From assembly GCF_014898055.3 (NCBI RefSeq), contig NW_023603184.1, positions 111,404,615 through 111,468,614 on the forward strand: a stretch of 64,000 nucleotides of DNA, given 5' to 3'. Shown here piece after piece: positions 49,051 to 61,964 of this stretch; positions within the stretch are counted from its first letter, which is position 1; every line of letters begins with the position of its first letter. Origin of the DNA: Talpa occidentalis. Its lineage: Eukaryota; Chordata; Mammalia; Eulipotyphla; Talpidae. The notes under the pieces are model-generated. The model ran no database searches, was not told the DNA's origin, and saw only the letters and a list, made by a program, of their open reading frames with translations. The position numbers and the translations under genes were made by a program.

Positions 49051-51549
49051 CCCTTCTCTTTCATTTCTCCTGCCAGTTTCAGTATGTGAGGGCCTTCTTC
49101 AAGGCAACTCCTTCCTGCCATTCTCCAAGTGTGGATGTCATTTATTTGGTTATGAGTTATTTTGAGTTCAGGCTTAGTGACATTGAATAGGTCTCTTGAG
49201 GTTAGCTATCTCCACCCCCCAGTTTTTCTGTAATCTCTTCTTTTATAGACCCCAAATATACTATCTATGTTATTATTACAGTGATGATAATAGTTGACTC
49301 CTTCCTTCTCCCCTTACCCCCCCACCAGACTCAAAGTTCCAGGTTTTAAGATGTCCTATAACCAGCTAATTAAATGACAAATGAATAGCATGGGGAATGA
49401 TGATATAGATCTTTCTCTAAACTAGCTTCTTCTTAGGTTGATACTCAGAATGGCTTATTCACATTTACAGGTTGTATTCATTGGCCTACAATACTTCCAA
49501 TTATAGCATTAACCAGCGAATCAAGTAGGGTCTATTTTTATAAAGGGGCAAGATTTGAATGATTTCCCCGTTCTGATGGCTTGCTCTAGAATATGCTGCT
49601 GTCTGCTGTTTGGTTGGATTAAAGTTTTTAGCAATATTATTTCAGAATGATTTTTTTTTTCACTGAGAATAAATCTAAATGTGTGGTGGTTATTTTTTCA
49701 ATGTAGTAGACACACAAGTGGTTGTATGTCAAGCTAGTATTAGTAGTACTGGAAAGAGTATGTTTAGCAAAGAAACCTGAATTTTGCTGATTTTTGATAT
49801 AATTTCTAATTGAATGTTACACTGTGCATGAGTTTTGGAAAGCTGAAGATACTTGCTAAATTGACTTTGAGAGGACAAGATATGAAACTAATTTTCTTGA
49901 AGTTCCAGAAAAAGAACTTTATCAATAAATACTGTTTAAGTCTTTGCAACTTCAGCTAGTCTTAATGCATGCTGGAAACTAGCAATTCTAAAACAGCACA
50001 TTTTAGCATATACTAGCAATTGTTATCTTTGCTTTGGCAATGAACACCTCAATAAAAAAATGCAACAAATGGTATTCGAGAAGGGAGAATTTTCAGATGT
50101 TATTGTGGGTCACAGCATGAGATTTTATATTATCACACAGTACCAGGTAAAGGCTTTCTCCTGCAAAGAAAGAAGCAATAATTACTTCATTAGTTACATA
50201 AGAGAGTCATAGGTCGTCAGCATAAATTGATTCTGATTCATCAAGGATATTATTAAGTTGTCAAAATCTGTCAATATGGAGCATGACAACAACATGTAAA
50301 ATTCCATTAAAGGGTCATTAACAAGGTCTTCAAGCTCTTGCTTAGCATTTTCTCTGAGTTCCTAATGGAACTTTTCTCAAGATAGGATTTAAGTCAGATG
50401 TTTCATAAACTTTAATGCTGTTAAAAGTTTGCGATTAGAAGAAAGTATTAGTCTTTTCTGAGTTTTTCAATTCCTATGTCAGCCAAAATGAAACTGCAGT
50501 TAAGTACAACTATAGTAATTTTCAAATCTTGACATTTATACCTGTTATTTTTAAAAATCTGGTAAGTTCTGAAGATGAGCTGCAGTTGATGACATATTAG
50601 TTTGTATGTAGAGACTTAAACACTCCTCTGCCACCAACAGACATTATTGAATTTTTGCCATAACTTTAATAGATTTTTTTTAGATGAAAAGGAAGCACAT
50701 TTTGTAATGAAAACATTTTTTCTTTCATTACACTGTCAATTGCTAAGATTGGTGGCATTTGCAAATGACAGTGTCCAACAAGAAAGTTAGTGCAATTTTT
50801 TTCTCTCCATAGAATTATCTGACAACCACAGAAAAAAGAAGTGAGTCATTACATTTTTCTTACTGCCATAAATACAACTCAAAATGCCAAATTGATTGAG
50901 TCTCAGTATTGTAGGTGATGGCAGTTATGATCCAAATAACTTAGTTCTTTATTTAAATGGCAGACAGGCAGAGAGATTAGAGCTATTCTATCATTTTAAT
51001 GAACACTAAGAAAAAGTTATCTATGATGCAGTGAATAGCAAGTTGCAATCTTTGAAAATAATGATAAAATCTGAAGTTTTAAAAACTTTTTGAAACTTTG
51101 ACCAAGCGAGGTTTTTATATTTGCTTTCATAGAATTAAAAATATTAAATAAGATATAGATCAGAAAAAAAAATAAACACCTGATGAGAAAGGATTCTATA
51201 AATTTATTATAGAATGGTCCAGATGGAATAGGCCCACATATAATTTAACGGATAAGATCGGGGGAATTGGGATCATATTCACCTGATAGAAGGAGAAATT
51301 GGGAGGACTCACATAATTGCCAAGAAAGGATTGTAAGTATGAGTGCAGAGCCAAATAAAAGAATGGACATTGCATGATAACTTTGAAAATCAGAACGAGT
51401 AGAGCTGGGAAGATAAGAGTGTACTATATCGGACCAATAGGAGGAGATTTAAAGGGCATGTAAAATTTAAGTGTTATTAAATTTCTTGATTCAAAGTTTT
51501 GTTTTTAACATAAAACAGAGCATGATTCCTATCTTAATGAGATCTAATA
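49051..51549. other. Unannotated AT-rich sequence
   Basis: No gene or young repeat recognised. Confidence 0.5.
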
Positions 51550-51685
51550 AGAAATTAATTCAGGGCCTCCCCTGGTGGCGCAGCAGATGAGCACTGGGCT
51601 GTGAGGCTGCCTGCAGCCTCTGCAGCGCTCGTTTGTTCCCAGGCCGCTGGCGAGGGTCCCACCAAAAAAAATAGAAATTAATTCA
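51550..51685 (+). mobile_element. Short head-only tRNA-derived SINE
   Basis: GGGCCTCCCCTGGTGGCGCA at 51563 begins a tRNA-like head that ends at 'gagggtcccacc' and is followed directly by a short A run (51664-51670). The whole element is about 110 bp. The target duplication agaaattaattca is at 51550-51562 and 51673-51685, so this is a complete insertion, not a broken long copy. It has no AATAAA or TCTTT tail. Confidence 0.93.
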
Positions 51686-52741
51686 TTTAACAAGATTTTA
51701 CTGGTACTGGGACTACTGATGTTAGAAGCTTCATTACTGATGATGCCAATTTCATACTTGGAAGTTACCAACAAGAAGCTCAGACCTTTTGAAACATTTT
51801 TACCTTGAGAGAGATAATAATTATTTGGTGGCAGAGGGAAAAGAAACTGGAGTAATGAAACAAATTTTTATGCTCTCAGAAGAAATGAGAGATCTTTAAC
51901 ATTGAGTGTTTAACATTATAAGGTTAAGGTTTCCTTGATGAAAGGCATTGTCATTTTTTTCGTATGGTATTAAGAGGTAGACTTTCTTGGTTGATCACCT
52001 AATTGCAGGCATGATATTAAAATTACTGACCTACTGGTGAATCATGCTTATCAACCAATCAGAGTTATTCCCACCTTGGACAACCGACATGTCCCACAGA
52101 TGCTTTCAGGGTGCACATCAAATACTCATGGTGGGCTCATTTGCTCATTTGTGTTAATGTGTGGTCTGGACCAAATACAGACTCTATTCTGGGTAAGTGA
52201 ATATAAAGTATATGTTCATTTTCTACTAGCTAAAAAGATGAGCCATCATACATATATTAAAGCACCACTCTGTAGGCTTTTTTACCAGTGACTGAAAACT
52301 GATTAAATATGTGATGATTTCTGGCATGATTCTTATGAGGTAAAATATTAGACAGTGGCTAGCACAGAGCTTGTTGAGAATCTTTAATGATCTTTATAAA
52401 GAGGGTGTAGACAAAATGACTGCCCCATTTTGTCAGTTATATTATTTTGTTAATGGAATAAGTTTTGCTAAAATTTAAACATGTAACAAGTGCAGTCAAA
52501 TAAAAAGGAAAATTTAGCATGAATTTCTACCTTCCTGCTTTTAAGCTAGTCAGCTTGAGGGGATGCATTCCTTAATTTTAAGTAAGGGGAGGGACAGTCC
52601 TAACTATAGCTAATTAGGATTAATAATAGTTAAAGAATTTTTTTTTATTATTTTAGATAATACTTTGAGGATTGGAAACAGGAAGCAGTTCTCATGAAGA
52701 GGAGAAGGGAAAGGTGAAAATAATAATAGAAAATGTAATAA
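51686..52741. other. Unannotated sequence
   Basis: No gene or clear repeat recognised. The stretch around 52037-52150 has a faint ancient-repeat look but is not assignable. Confidence 0.5.
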
Positions 52742-52790
52742 TAGAATAATAATAATAATAATAATAATAGAAAATAATTATAATAATATC
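52742..52790. repeat. (AAT)n microsatellite
   Basis: An uninterrupted AAT run followed by a decayed AAT-rich stretch. Confidence 0.85.
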
Positions 52791-54091
52791 CATGAAAGAA
52801 ATGGTCTTGAAAGTCCATTGGAAATTTTAATTAAGTTAGATTCATATGTAAAATAAATAAAGATAAATGCTGTAAGTGGGCAGGAAAATAGCATCACATT
52901 GAGTTTTTGAGAAATGTGAGGTTTTTTTATATTTCAGTATTCTCACGTGTTTGTCAGCTGTATTTCAGAAGGTCAGTAGGGAACTGATAATTGATCAAAG
53001 TTTAGAGAAAAGGTTTTGATGTTGTATTTAAGTTCAAAATGTTGTCAAAAAGTTGAATACATTTATAATAACACTAAGAACCACCATCGGGTATCTATTT
53101 AAATATATATGGAAAGATCAGTTTCAGGAAAAATCAGAGCTATGCCTTGTACTTAACAGAAAAATGGGCAGACAAAGCTATTAATTGACATGTTGGGTAG
53201 AAGTAACACATTGGGGGCTGGGGTGTTTAATGCCTCAGTTAAGTGCAAACCTTGATTTGTAAGCAAATTAGCAGCAAAGGGATGTGCCTTAGACACAGGA
53301 AGGCTTTGGACTTCATTACCTGATTGGCCTCACAATGGGGAGTGTGATGGTGTCCACAGCATGAGTGCTGAGTCAGCCTAATGGCCATATCTCTGCCTAC
53401 TGATATATAGATGGCAAAGGGCTGATATATAGCTGTGAGCTATAAATGCAGAGTGCCTCTTTTCCTCTTTTTCTATAGGAAATCTTCCAGGTATGGTGCT
53501 TGCTCTTTCCAGGGAGATATGCCCCCATTGGCTGTCGGCGTGTGTTTGAACTAATTTAGGCTTGCTGAATCTACCTGGAAAGCTCAATAGCTAAGTCCTG
53601 CATTGCTGTGTCTGAGATTTTTTTTTTTTATTTTGTGTGATGAAAACATTAAGCAGGAAGAATAAAACACTGCTCAGACAAAGTTTCTACTCAGAAACTT
53701 TTTCAAAGGAGGTTATGAATTATAATATAAAAGGGCACTGCACCCATTGCTTGGTCATCTTGTTCTAAAAGCAAAGCCGTTCTTTGGTAGCTAGAGAACA
53801 ACTAATTCCATAGATGGAATACTAGTTATTATTATAAGAAACCCAGATACATGCATCTGTATATAGCCATGGTTGTGTATTATCTTCCCAAATATTCAGT
53901 TGTGTGTTACTATTCAAAAACTAAAATGAAGAGACAGCATTATGGCCCCTTCTGGGCAACCCAGGTGGATTGTTTTTATGACCCCCAAACTCTTCTTTCC
54001 TGCAGTGCTATCTTCTTTGTGGTAGTCTTCAGGTTTCTCTTTGTCTCCGTAGTGCCTAGGAGCTTCTGGCAATATGACAAGATAAATACTT
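52791..54091. other. Unannotated sequence
   Basis: No gene or clear repeat recognised. Confidence 0.5.
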
Positions 54092-54320
54092 GGCTACAGC
54101 AGGGATGGGCAAACTGAGGCCTGTGGATCAGAGCAAACCTCTCATCTGTTTTTGTACCACCTGCAAGTAAGCGTGGTGTTCACATTTGGAAAGGATTGTA
54201 AAAAGAATCCCCAAAACCAAATAAAAAAAGCCTATGTAACAGAGACCATAGGTGGCCTGAAATGCCTAAAATATATGCTATCTGGCTTTTGATAGAAAAA
54301 TTTGTCTATCCCTCCCCTGT
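54092..54320. mobile_element. hAT-type DNA transposon remnant with both ends
   Basis: Inverted ends cagggatgggcaaact and, at the other side, aatttgtctatccctccctg-like sequence enclose 'catctgtttttgtaccacc', 'acagagaccataggtggcc' and 'tatatgctatctggctttt'. It is the same family as the copy at 43.7 kb but more complete. It has no transposase. Confidence 0.6.
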
Positions 54321-54329
54321 ACAATAAAA

Positions 54330-54540
54330 TTCTGACGACTCAGCTTGCCGTCTCTGCCGACCTCCTCTTATTGCCTCCCGTGCACATGTTGACTTTTCTG
54401 TACCTGCAGCAAACCTTCTTCAGTTCCTGCAGGGCTGCGGTCTTCTCTGCCCCTGTGCCTCTATGTCTTTGCACATGGGCTTCTCTTTCTGGAATGTTTT
54501 CCACTCTACTGTACATTTGTGTGGTCTGTACCTGTTGTGC
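54330..54540 (+). repeat. L2 LINE fragment
   Basis: 'ctctatgtctttgcacatgg', 'ttctctttctggaatgtttt' fit the L2 3' region. A SINE cuts it at its right edge. Confidence 0.5.
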
Positions 54541-54839
54541 AGTTTATCTCTCTCTCTCTCGCTCTCTGTGTGTGTTAGATTTAGGTAATTTTTTTTTTTT
54601 TTGCATAGAAGAACTGGGGTGTAGGCCAGAGGTGTAGGCGGTAAGAGAATTCACCAGAGACACAGTGGGGAGCAGAACAGGCTGATTGACTGAAATACAC
54701 TGCTGCAGGGAGCAGTGGGTGAGATAGGCGAGGTCTGCTGCACTATGTGGGTTGGCCCCTTGGCTGGGGATTGAACGCAGTCTGTAGTGATAGCACTGAG
54801 ACTTAACCCCTAGGCCACTAGGGAGGCCCCAGTTTATTT
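54541..54839 (-). mobile_element. Long tRNA-derived SINE with microsatellite tail
   Basis: Head GGGGCCTCCCTAGTGGCCTA is at 54830 and the T run (reverse of the A tail) at 54589-54602. The likely target duplication is agtttatct / agtttattt at 54541-54549 and 54831-54839. If so, the (TC)n(TG)n stretch at 54550-54576 lies within the SINE tail. The copy is quite diverged. Confidence 0.85.
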
Positions 54840-57800
54840 TATATTTGCTGGAAGTGACAATGTATCCAATGAATATTTTCTAATAATTAAATAAATCTTA
54901 CTACAGAAATAATAGCTAGCGGAGAGAAGATTGTAGATACTAGATGGAAAGTCAGTGAATGATCTGTGATTCCTGTTGTTACTGGTCAGGTCACTTGGTT
55001 GACATCTCACTTCTTACCCTACCCAGGTTATTTACTCTAGCAGAAGTAATGCAGTGTTTGTCCTTTGATCTTTTCTTTTCTCATATGTGTTTTACATATA
55101 TATGTATACACACATATTTTTAAGATACAGAAAAATACGAATGCCTAGGATCTTGAAGTTAGTGGCCTGGTGCTCTAAGCAGTAATGGGGAAGGAAGATA
55201 ACATTTCAAGAGAGAAAGAGCAACTCGTGACAGCAAGTGATTTTGCAGGGAAGATATATGTATTAGATAGTGTGCTTGCTATGGGGAAGAGTGGAGATTG
55301 TTAGCTTTAACCTGCAATTTAAAATCCTGATATTAGTAGGGCTACACTGAGGAACCTGTCATGGACACCCGTGCAATACCCGTACTGATAAAGGGAATTT
55401 AGTTCATTTAGATACAAATATGAATAATAAAAAGTTTGTTTTTAATTCAAAAGGAAGAAAGTGAAAATGGGTTTGTTTGGCAGCCTACTAACTGTAGGAA
55501 TAGAGGTTGGAAAGAAACGAAGATAATTGGTCTGTGTGTTAGGTTATAATAAAGATGTGGTAATTTAGCACTTACACTGAAAAAATGCTGTATTCTATTG
55601 TGAAATCTTGACAAGAGGGGTGGGTAAAAGGGAGTAGAAAATGAAATAAGCTAGGACTACCAAGATAAACAACATAAACATTCTTAAATGATGGTTTAGA
55701 AATCGTAAAATAAAAAAAACAAGTAACCTATTCTTTCCTATGCTTAAATCTGATGTTTGGAACATTCCTGTAATTTAAAGCTGTTCAAAAGCAGTTCTTG
55801 TTCCATTGCCTGCTTTCCCCTGACCTTTAAGGAATTTGTGATTAAAGCCCCACCTCCATATTTTTCCCATTTTAGAGCTACCCAGCAGAGCTATTCTTTA
55901 GTCAATATAATGCCTTTATCTCTTATTCTGACTTGACCTGAATTTCTTTTGTGAGCCTTTTCTCTTAGAAAAACCTGTTTCAACCTTTGGCATCAAACTC
56001 ACTCCTTCTGTGGGCAGGTAAAATAGTAGCAAAGTGTCTCATTCCTTACACCCTCATCTTGAAAATCCTCCTGTCTCATTATCTTTTTATCTTCCTTGAA
56101 GTGGGAAATAATCACTGCTGTCATTTTTATTAAGATTCACCTTTCATTATTAAGATTATCAAGATGCATTTATCACTGTCCTTTTGACCTTTTGAGATTT
56201 AAGATTAATCAGGTATCAAGTGGCTGGTGCTAAGCTAATACTGTGTATTTTATTTTATATACCTAAATGGGGAAATTTTTGGATTCATTTAGAAAATGAG
56301 CGAAATGTCTTAACAAGGTTTTGCAAAATTCATGTTATTCACTATTTTAGTTCATACATTTGCTACATTGGTAACTCAATTGAATCGATAATCCAATTAA
56401 AAAACTATGTCCACTTTTTCATTTTAAATTCGGCGAACTTTTACTGGGTATTAATTTTATTTTTGCTATAAGTAATTTCATGTGTTTTGAAACTTTGGAC
56501 TTTGCATTTACATGTGATTTTAAAGTTCCAGGTGGGACTTAGAGAAGGCTCCAACACTATCAATCAACTCTGTCTGTATATACTTTTTGAACAACTGCTG
56601 TTGTTTATAATATCAGTTAGACTTGGAGAACCAGAAAAGGCTGCTCTTTCTTTTATACAGAACTTTTCAGAGGTACACAGATAAGCAATCAATGAGCTTG
56701 CCAGGACACAGAACCTTAGTGATAGTCTAGCACAGGCTACTAATCCTTCTCTTCCTAGTCACTCTCTTTTAGCCAACTGACAAGAATGGTAGTCTTGCAT
56801 GGGTAATACAATGGTCAGCCAGTATGGGTAATAAATGATCTTTGCATGGCACTGACATCAGTAGAGAAGTTCAGAAAATCAGATTCTCTGCCAGTCCTTG
56901 TCATTAAAAATCATAGGTGATTCTTGCAATTTAAGGTGGGGGATGAGTTGTAAAGAATACAAAGAGGAGAATTAGGCTACCTATAAGGATTTATAACATG
57001 ATAATCTAGCACATTTTCCCAGAGTTGGAGTGAGACACCATGTGACTTCTGAGTGGGACTGAAAGGTCAGTTCTTTGATCTGCCTTTTTGTTTGACAAAG
57101 TTCAATTCTGATTTCAGTTTATATAGCTATATAATCCTCACTCCCCACCCATCTTTCCCCCGGGTAACATGAGTTCCTTAGTCAAAAAAATTAACCAGAA
57201 ACAAATTAAATTCTTGTCATTTAGACCTTTGTCCCCTTGTTCCATCTTCCACTGCTGTCCTGTGCATGCAGGCCATGTATGCTGTGAACAGGATCTGACA
57301 GGTGGCCATTATCCATTCAGGGGATGTCACACTCTTTCTGCTTTCCTTTGAACAGTGGATCCCCAAAGAATTGTAGCACTGTCAAAATTTAAACATCCCT
57401 AGATCTCCTTGAATGTGCTAGTATGAAAAACATGCAGTCTTTCTGCATTTAATAAGCAACCCTATTATTCCTGGAATAGAATTGAATTGCATGTATTTTG
57501 TATGCTTACTTTCCCCTGTGTGAGGAAAAGAACACCAGCTGAGTTTGCTTTGGGGTAGTTGAGGGACAGGGATCCTGCTCTGTTCCCAGTCTGATCTCTA
57601 GCATCCAGGCTTAGGTCTTCCCTTGCTTGAAAGACATAAGATCATACAGCTCAAGATGCTTGGAATTATTTGGGGAAATTATTTGTTGTCTTCTACTAGG
57701 CTATTATCCAGGTGATGACTTGCTGTCTCCTCCTTCCTGTTCTGACATTCTCTGGCCTTCCCTCAGAGATGGTACTATGAATTGTACTATGAATTGTGTG

Positions 57801-57899
57801 TGTATAGATACAGACATATAGATAAAGTATATCCATATCTTTAGCTTTTCTCTGGTTCCTGACACACAGTTCTTAAAAACCTTATAATGTTTCAAGTGA
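54840..57899. other. Unannotated sequence
   Basis: No gene or clear repeat recognised. Weak L2-like traces near 55800-56060 are not called. Confidence 0.5.
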
Positions 57900-58618
57900 T
57901 ATGAGTATCTTTTTGTATGTTAATGAGATGACTGGTGGTTGGAAATCCCTGGATTGCTTTAAGATGGGATCCGGTCAGCAAAGAGACAAAAACAAGATTA
58001 GAAGGCTAGAATTTTCTGCCCCACACTCTCCCTTCTGGGAAGGGGAGAAGGAACAGTTTGATTCAGTCACCAGTGGACAATGATTCAATCTACCATGCAT
58101 ATGTAATGGAGCCATCATAAAACTCAGAGAACTTCCATATTGGAAAACATAGCCACATGTTAGGGTGGAAAACCCTAACTCTTCGGGACAGAAATTCCTG
58201 TGCTCTGGTCCTTTCTGGATCTTGCCCTATATTTCTTCATCTAGTTGCTTATTTATATATATCCTTTACAAGAGGTTTATATATAAACTGATATACTTTA
58301 GTAAATGAATCCATGAGATTTATCAGATATCAAGCCTATTATTGAAACCAACAGGGGGCTATTTGTGGGACCCCCTGACTTTGTAGTCAAGTTGGACAAG
58401 AATGTGGGTATTCTGGGGGCCCATTAATTTTGACTGGCATCTGACGTGGCAATGGTCTTGTGAGACTGAACCCTTAAACGCGTGGGTAGTTAGTGTCAGA
58501 AATGAATTAAATTATAGGACACTTAATTGGTATCCAGAGACTTGGAAAATTAGTTGGTGTTGGGAACTTCCCATCTCTGTCTCTCCTTTTTGATGTCAGA
58601 AATGTTGTGAGTAGAGAA
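57900..58618 (+). mobile_element. Ancient ERV solo LTR (ERVL-like)
   Basis: 'tatgttaatgagatgactgg', 'gtcagcaaagagacaaaaac', 'atgcatatgtaatggagcc', 'cttgccctatatttcttcat', 'gtggcaatggtcttgtgag', 'cagaaatgaattaaattata' follow in order an ancient mammalian LTR. The right end 'gatgtcagaaatgttgtg' may be the start of the primer-binding region. No gag, pol or env is present. The exact family name is uncertain. Confidence 0.6.
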
Positions 58619-58889
58619 ACATTTTTCTTTTAACAGTGAATAGTTACAATATGCCAATGGTTCCAGGCTCATGGAAGACAGTACTGTAAATAAACATAGA
58701 CTAAATCAGGTAGAAATTTTATAATGAACACTTCAATTAAATATAGGAGCTTCGTTCAACCTTGTAAATTTCATTTTTCTTACATAGGAGGATTCTTTTT
58801 TCTAGGTGCATTTATTTCATGAAGATAAGCACCTGGTACATAGCTATGGGGATAAATAATGTCCTTAAGTAGATTGCATTTCATTTCTT

Positions 58890-59050
58890 TTGATCCTTAT
58901 AAGGATCAAATACTACCAGGTAGGTATTCTTACCTTTATTTTATGGACAAAGAAATTGAGGCTTAAACTCATTAATGGACATTGTCAGAGTCTGCTAAGA
59001 GAAAGGTTTGTATTGAAATCTTATTTATTCCAAAGCCTGTAATCTTTCTT
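58890..59050 (-). repeat. MIR SINE
   Basis: 'ggtaggtattcttaccttt', 'atggacaaagaaattgaggc', 'ttccaaagcctgtaatc' are antisense MIR. Confidence 0.55.
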
Positions 59051-60097
59051 ACTTTCTGTGAAGATGTTAGAATAAAATGAATTATTTTAGCATTAGTTTG
59101 AAGTGTCTTTAAAACTTCCATTTAGTTTCTTTCTTTCTTTCTTTTTTTTCAAATTGATTAAAAATACATCACCAACATTTCATTTCTTTAAAAAATTAAA
59201 AAAAAAATCTGATATTGGGAGCACTGGCCATGAATAACAGTTGGCTTCTGGGAACATAACTCATTGTTCCTAATCAGGTGGTAGAAAGGGTTTTTTTCTA
59301 TTGCCTTGGCTCAAGGTAATTGCTTATCTATCTATTTATCTAAGCAATTAATCAGAGACCCAAGTAATCAAAGCAGCAGCCAGAATTCCCATGCTGGATT
59401 TTTATGTTATATTCACTGATTCTTAGCACTTTAAATGATTTCTTATCCAACCAGTATAAAACCACATGAATCATATTACCGAGTACTGGCTATACTAGCA
59501 ATGATTTACCCCTCTTGGAGAATGTATTTTCAGATGACTTTTCAAGAAATATAATGAAAAATGATTAAAGATTTTATAAATGGAAAAACAGTCAATAGTT
59601 TATATCCCTAGCATAACACTACTGGACTTTACATTTATAGACTAAAAATATATTTTATAGAGGCTATGGTATAATATTTAATATTATAAAAGGAAATTTC
59701 TATAAAAAATCTTTGTTTAAAAATGTGCATATTTAGAAGGCTCAGAGTAAGTACCTTGACCATTTTCTTTAACTTTATATAGATGGGTGGGAAAAATGAC
59801 AGATTCTTGGCTTCTACTAATCAAGATTCAAAAAACAGATCTACCTTTGATCAAAATGGCAGGTCTATTTTGAATGGAAACATTTTGAAGATTAAAAAAT
59901 GAATTAAAATATTAACAAGTAATTAAAAATTCAATTTTTATTGAGTAGCCTAAAGCATCCTTCAGGACCAAATTGTGTGAGGTTCAAGAACCTTGATTTT
60001 TGGAAGCTAGGTACAGAGCTTGAGAGGCTATATAGTAAGACTTATTTTCATAGGTATAATGGGTAAGCTCTAAACATTGTTTTTTAGAAGTTAACTT
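59051..60097. other. Unannotated AT-rich sequence
   Basis: No gene or clear repeat recognised. Confidence 0.5.
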
Positions 60098-60391
60098 AAA
60101 AATTAGGATTGTGGGGGCCTCCCTGGTGGCATAGCAGTTGAGCGCTGGGTTGCAAAGCTGCCTGCAGCCTCTGCAGCGCCTGTTCCATCCCTGGCCTCCG
60201 GGTGAGTGTCCCACATGGCACGCAGACCTCTCCTGCCACCTGCTGCTCCCCTCAGCAGTGTACTTCATCAGTCTGCCTGTTCTGTTCCCTGCTCTGGCTC
60301 TGGTGAATTCTCTCACCCTCCTGCACTTCTGACTGTACCCTGTGCTTGTATAAATAAATAAAATAAATCTTTAAAAAAATTAGGATTGTGG
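60098..60391 (+). mobile_element. Long tRNA-derived SINE
   Basis: Head GGGCCTCCCTGGTGGCATAG is at 60115, body 'ctgactgtaccctgtgc', and tail AAATAAATAAAATAAATC-TTT. The perfect 17-bp target duplication aaaaattaggattgtgg is at 60098-60114 and 60375-60391. The B box is altered (tgttccatccc). Just after the head it has the shorter 'ggcctccgggtgagtgtccc' form, like the head-only SINEs. Confidence 0.95.
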
Positions 60392-61201
60392 GCTTCTCTT
60401 GAAAAAATACCAAATGATGGGCATCATAGACCTATTGTCTCTTTTAGTTTAGGTATATATCTCCAGTTCTTATTCCCTTGCACATAATGTGTATGCAGAT
60501 TCTCCTCCATCACTGACTTAACTCATCTAAAGTTACCTGATTATCTTTGTAGGCATTTTAGTTTCAACCCATTTCTAAGGCCTGCTTGCTGCTACATTCA
60601 AGATCATATGACCATGCATGACATATGAATTTTAAGACAATCTCTTAATATTTAGGAGAGGATGCTGCTGCTGCTGATGATGACTCTTGAAATTTGGACT
60701 CATTATTAATTTCTTAGAGACTTTTTGAGATCATACCGGCATTTTAGGAAAGAGCCATTGATAGAAAGAAAATATAAAAGAAATTAGTGATGTTGAAATT
60801 ATGACATTTGAAACATTATGTGTTGTGAGAGATTTATATGTTGAGAAAGGTTTGGCACATGGGGTATTCAATACAACCTGAGTTATATAAAGCAATGAAT
60901 TGCTATCAGATTGGAAATGCAACAGGAAATTCTATGCTATAGCTTTACCTTCCTCATTTCACCCCCGCATACCTTACTCCCCCCCCCCCAATAAATAAGA
61001 ACAAAGAAAAACAAAATACTTAGTAACGGGATGCTGAAATAGAAGTATATCCTACTATATTTAGCATGTTAGAACTGAATATAAAATAGGATAGGCTAGT
61101 CAGATTTGGCAAATAAAAATACAGGATAGTGAAGTTTAAATTTCAGAAAAGTCATCAATCCTTTATAGCATAAATATGTTTTGTGCAATGTTTAGGACAC
61201 A
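60392..61201. other. Unannotated sequence
   Basis: No gene is recognised. It contains a C run at about 60980-60989. Confidence 0.5.
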
Positions 61202-61573
61202 TGCTATAGTTTGAATACATTATGTGTTCCCCCAAAATTCATATGTTGAAATTCTAATGTCCATTGTAATGGTATTAGGAGGTGGGACCTTTGGGAGACA
61301 AGTAGGCGTGAGGGTAGAACCCTCATGAATAAAATTAATGCACTTACAAAAGAGGCTCCAGAGAGTAAGCTCTGAAGTAAGTGCCTACTACCATGTAAAG
61401 ATATAGCAAACAGTTGGCAGTGTACAATATGGGGGAGGGCTTTTATCAAAATCATGTTGGCATCCGATGAACCATAGCCCTCTAGTCTCAGAACTTTGAG
61501 ATATAAATTTATGTTGTTTATAAGTTGCCAGTCTGTGGTATTTGTTATGGCAACCTGCATAGGCTAAGACAGC
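61202..61573 (+). mobile_element. MaLR solo LTR (MLT1-like)
   Basis: It starts TGCTATAGTTTGAATACATT and ends GGCTAAGACAGCA, with LTR-type TG...CA ends. In order it has 'ccaaaattcatatgttga', 'ggtgggacctttgggaga', 'accctcatgaataaaatt', 'ttataagttgccagtctgtg' and 'ttgttatggcaacctgc'. No internal region or partner LTR is seen. Confidence 0.75.
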
Positions 61574-61918
61574 ATACTTATACTGAAACTTCTCATGGTT
61601 TATCTGAAATTCAAATTTAACTGGATCCACTGTATTTCCTTTGGCAACCTTGGAAGAGGGGGAAGTTGCTGCACCAAAATCTTGATTATTGTTAAATTCA
61701 AAGCTTAGTCAGCAAATGGGAGAGGCCAGAGGAAGTCTTTTCACAACTCATCAGGTCAAGAACCTGAGTATAATAAAAGCCAAATATCAAAAATACAGAG
61801 AAGGCATTTCTGCATAATTCAAGCAGTAGGCAGTCAGACTAGGTTTAGGCTGGTAGGAAATATGTTGACAAGTTTGCAGGTTTTAAAGATAGGTATGTGT
61901 TATAGTCCTGCCTGGAAT

Positions 61919-61925
61919 GGTGATG

Positions 61926-61961
<36 letters not shown>
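61919..61961. repeat. (AAT)n microsatellite
   Basis: About 12 AAT units, preceded by GATGAT. Confidence 0.95.
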
Positions 61962-61964
61962 GTA

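Noticed and set aside
54550..54576. TC/TG run as a promoter or GAGA-type element
   Set aside because: It is better explained as a microsatellite in or beside a SINE tail.
57900..58618. Provirus with genes next to the LTR
   Set aside because: No gag, pol or env-like translation is found in the flanking kilobases. It is a solo LTR remnant.
61202..61573. Coding frames of 80 and 118 codons on the minus strand
   Set aside because: They fall wholly inside an MLT1-like LTR and follow its sequence.
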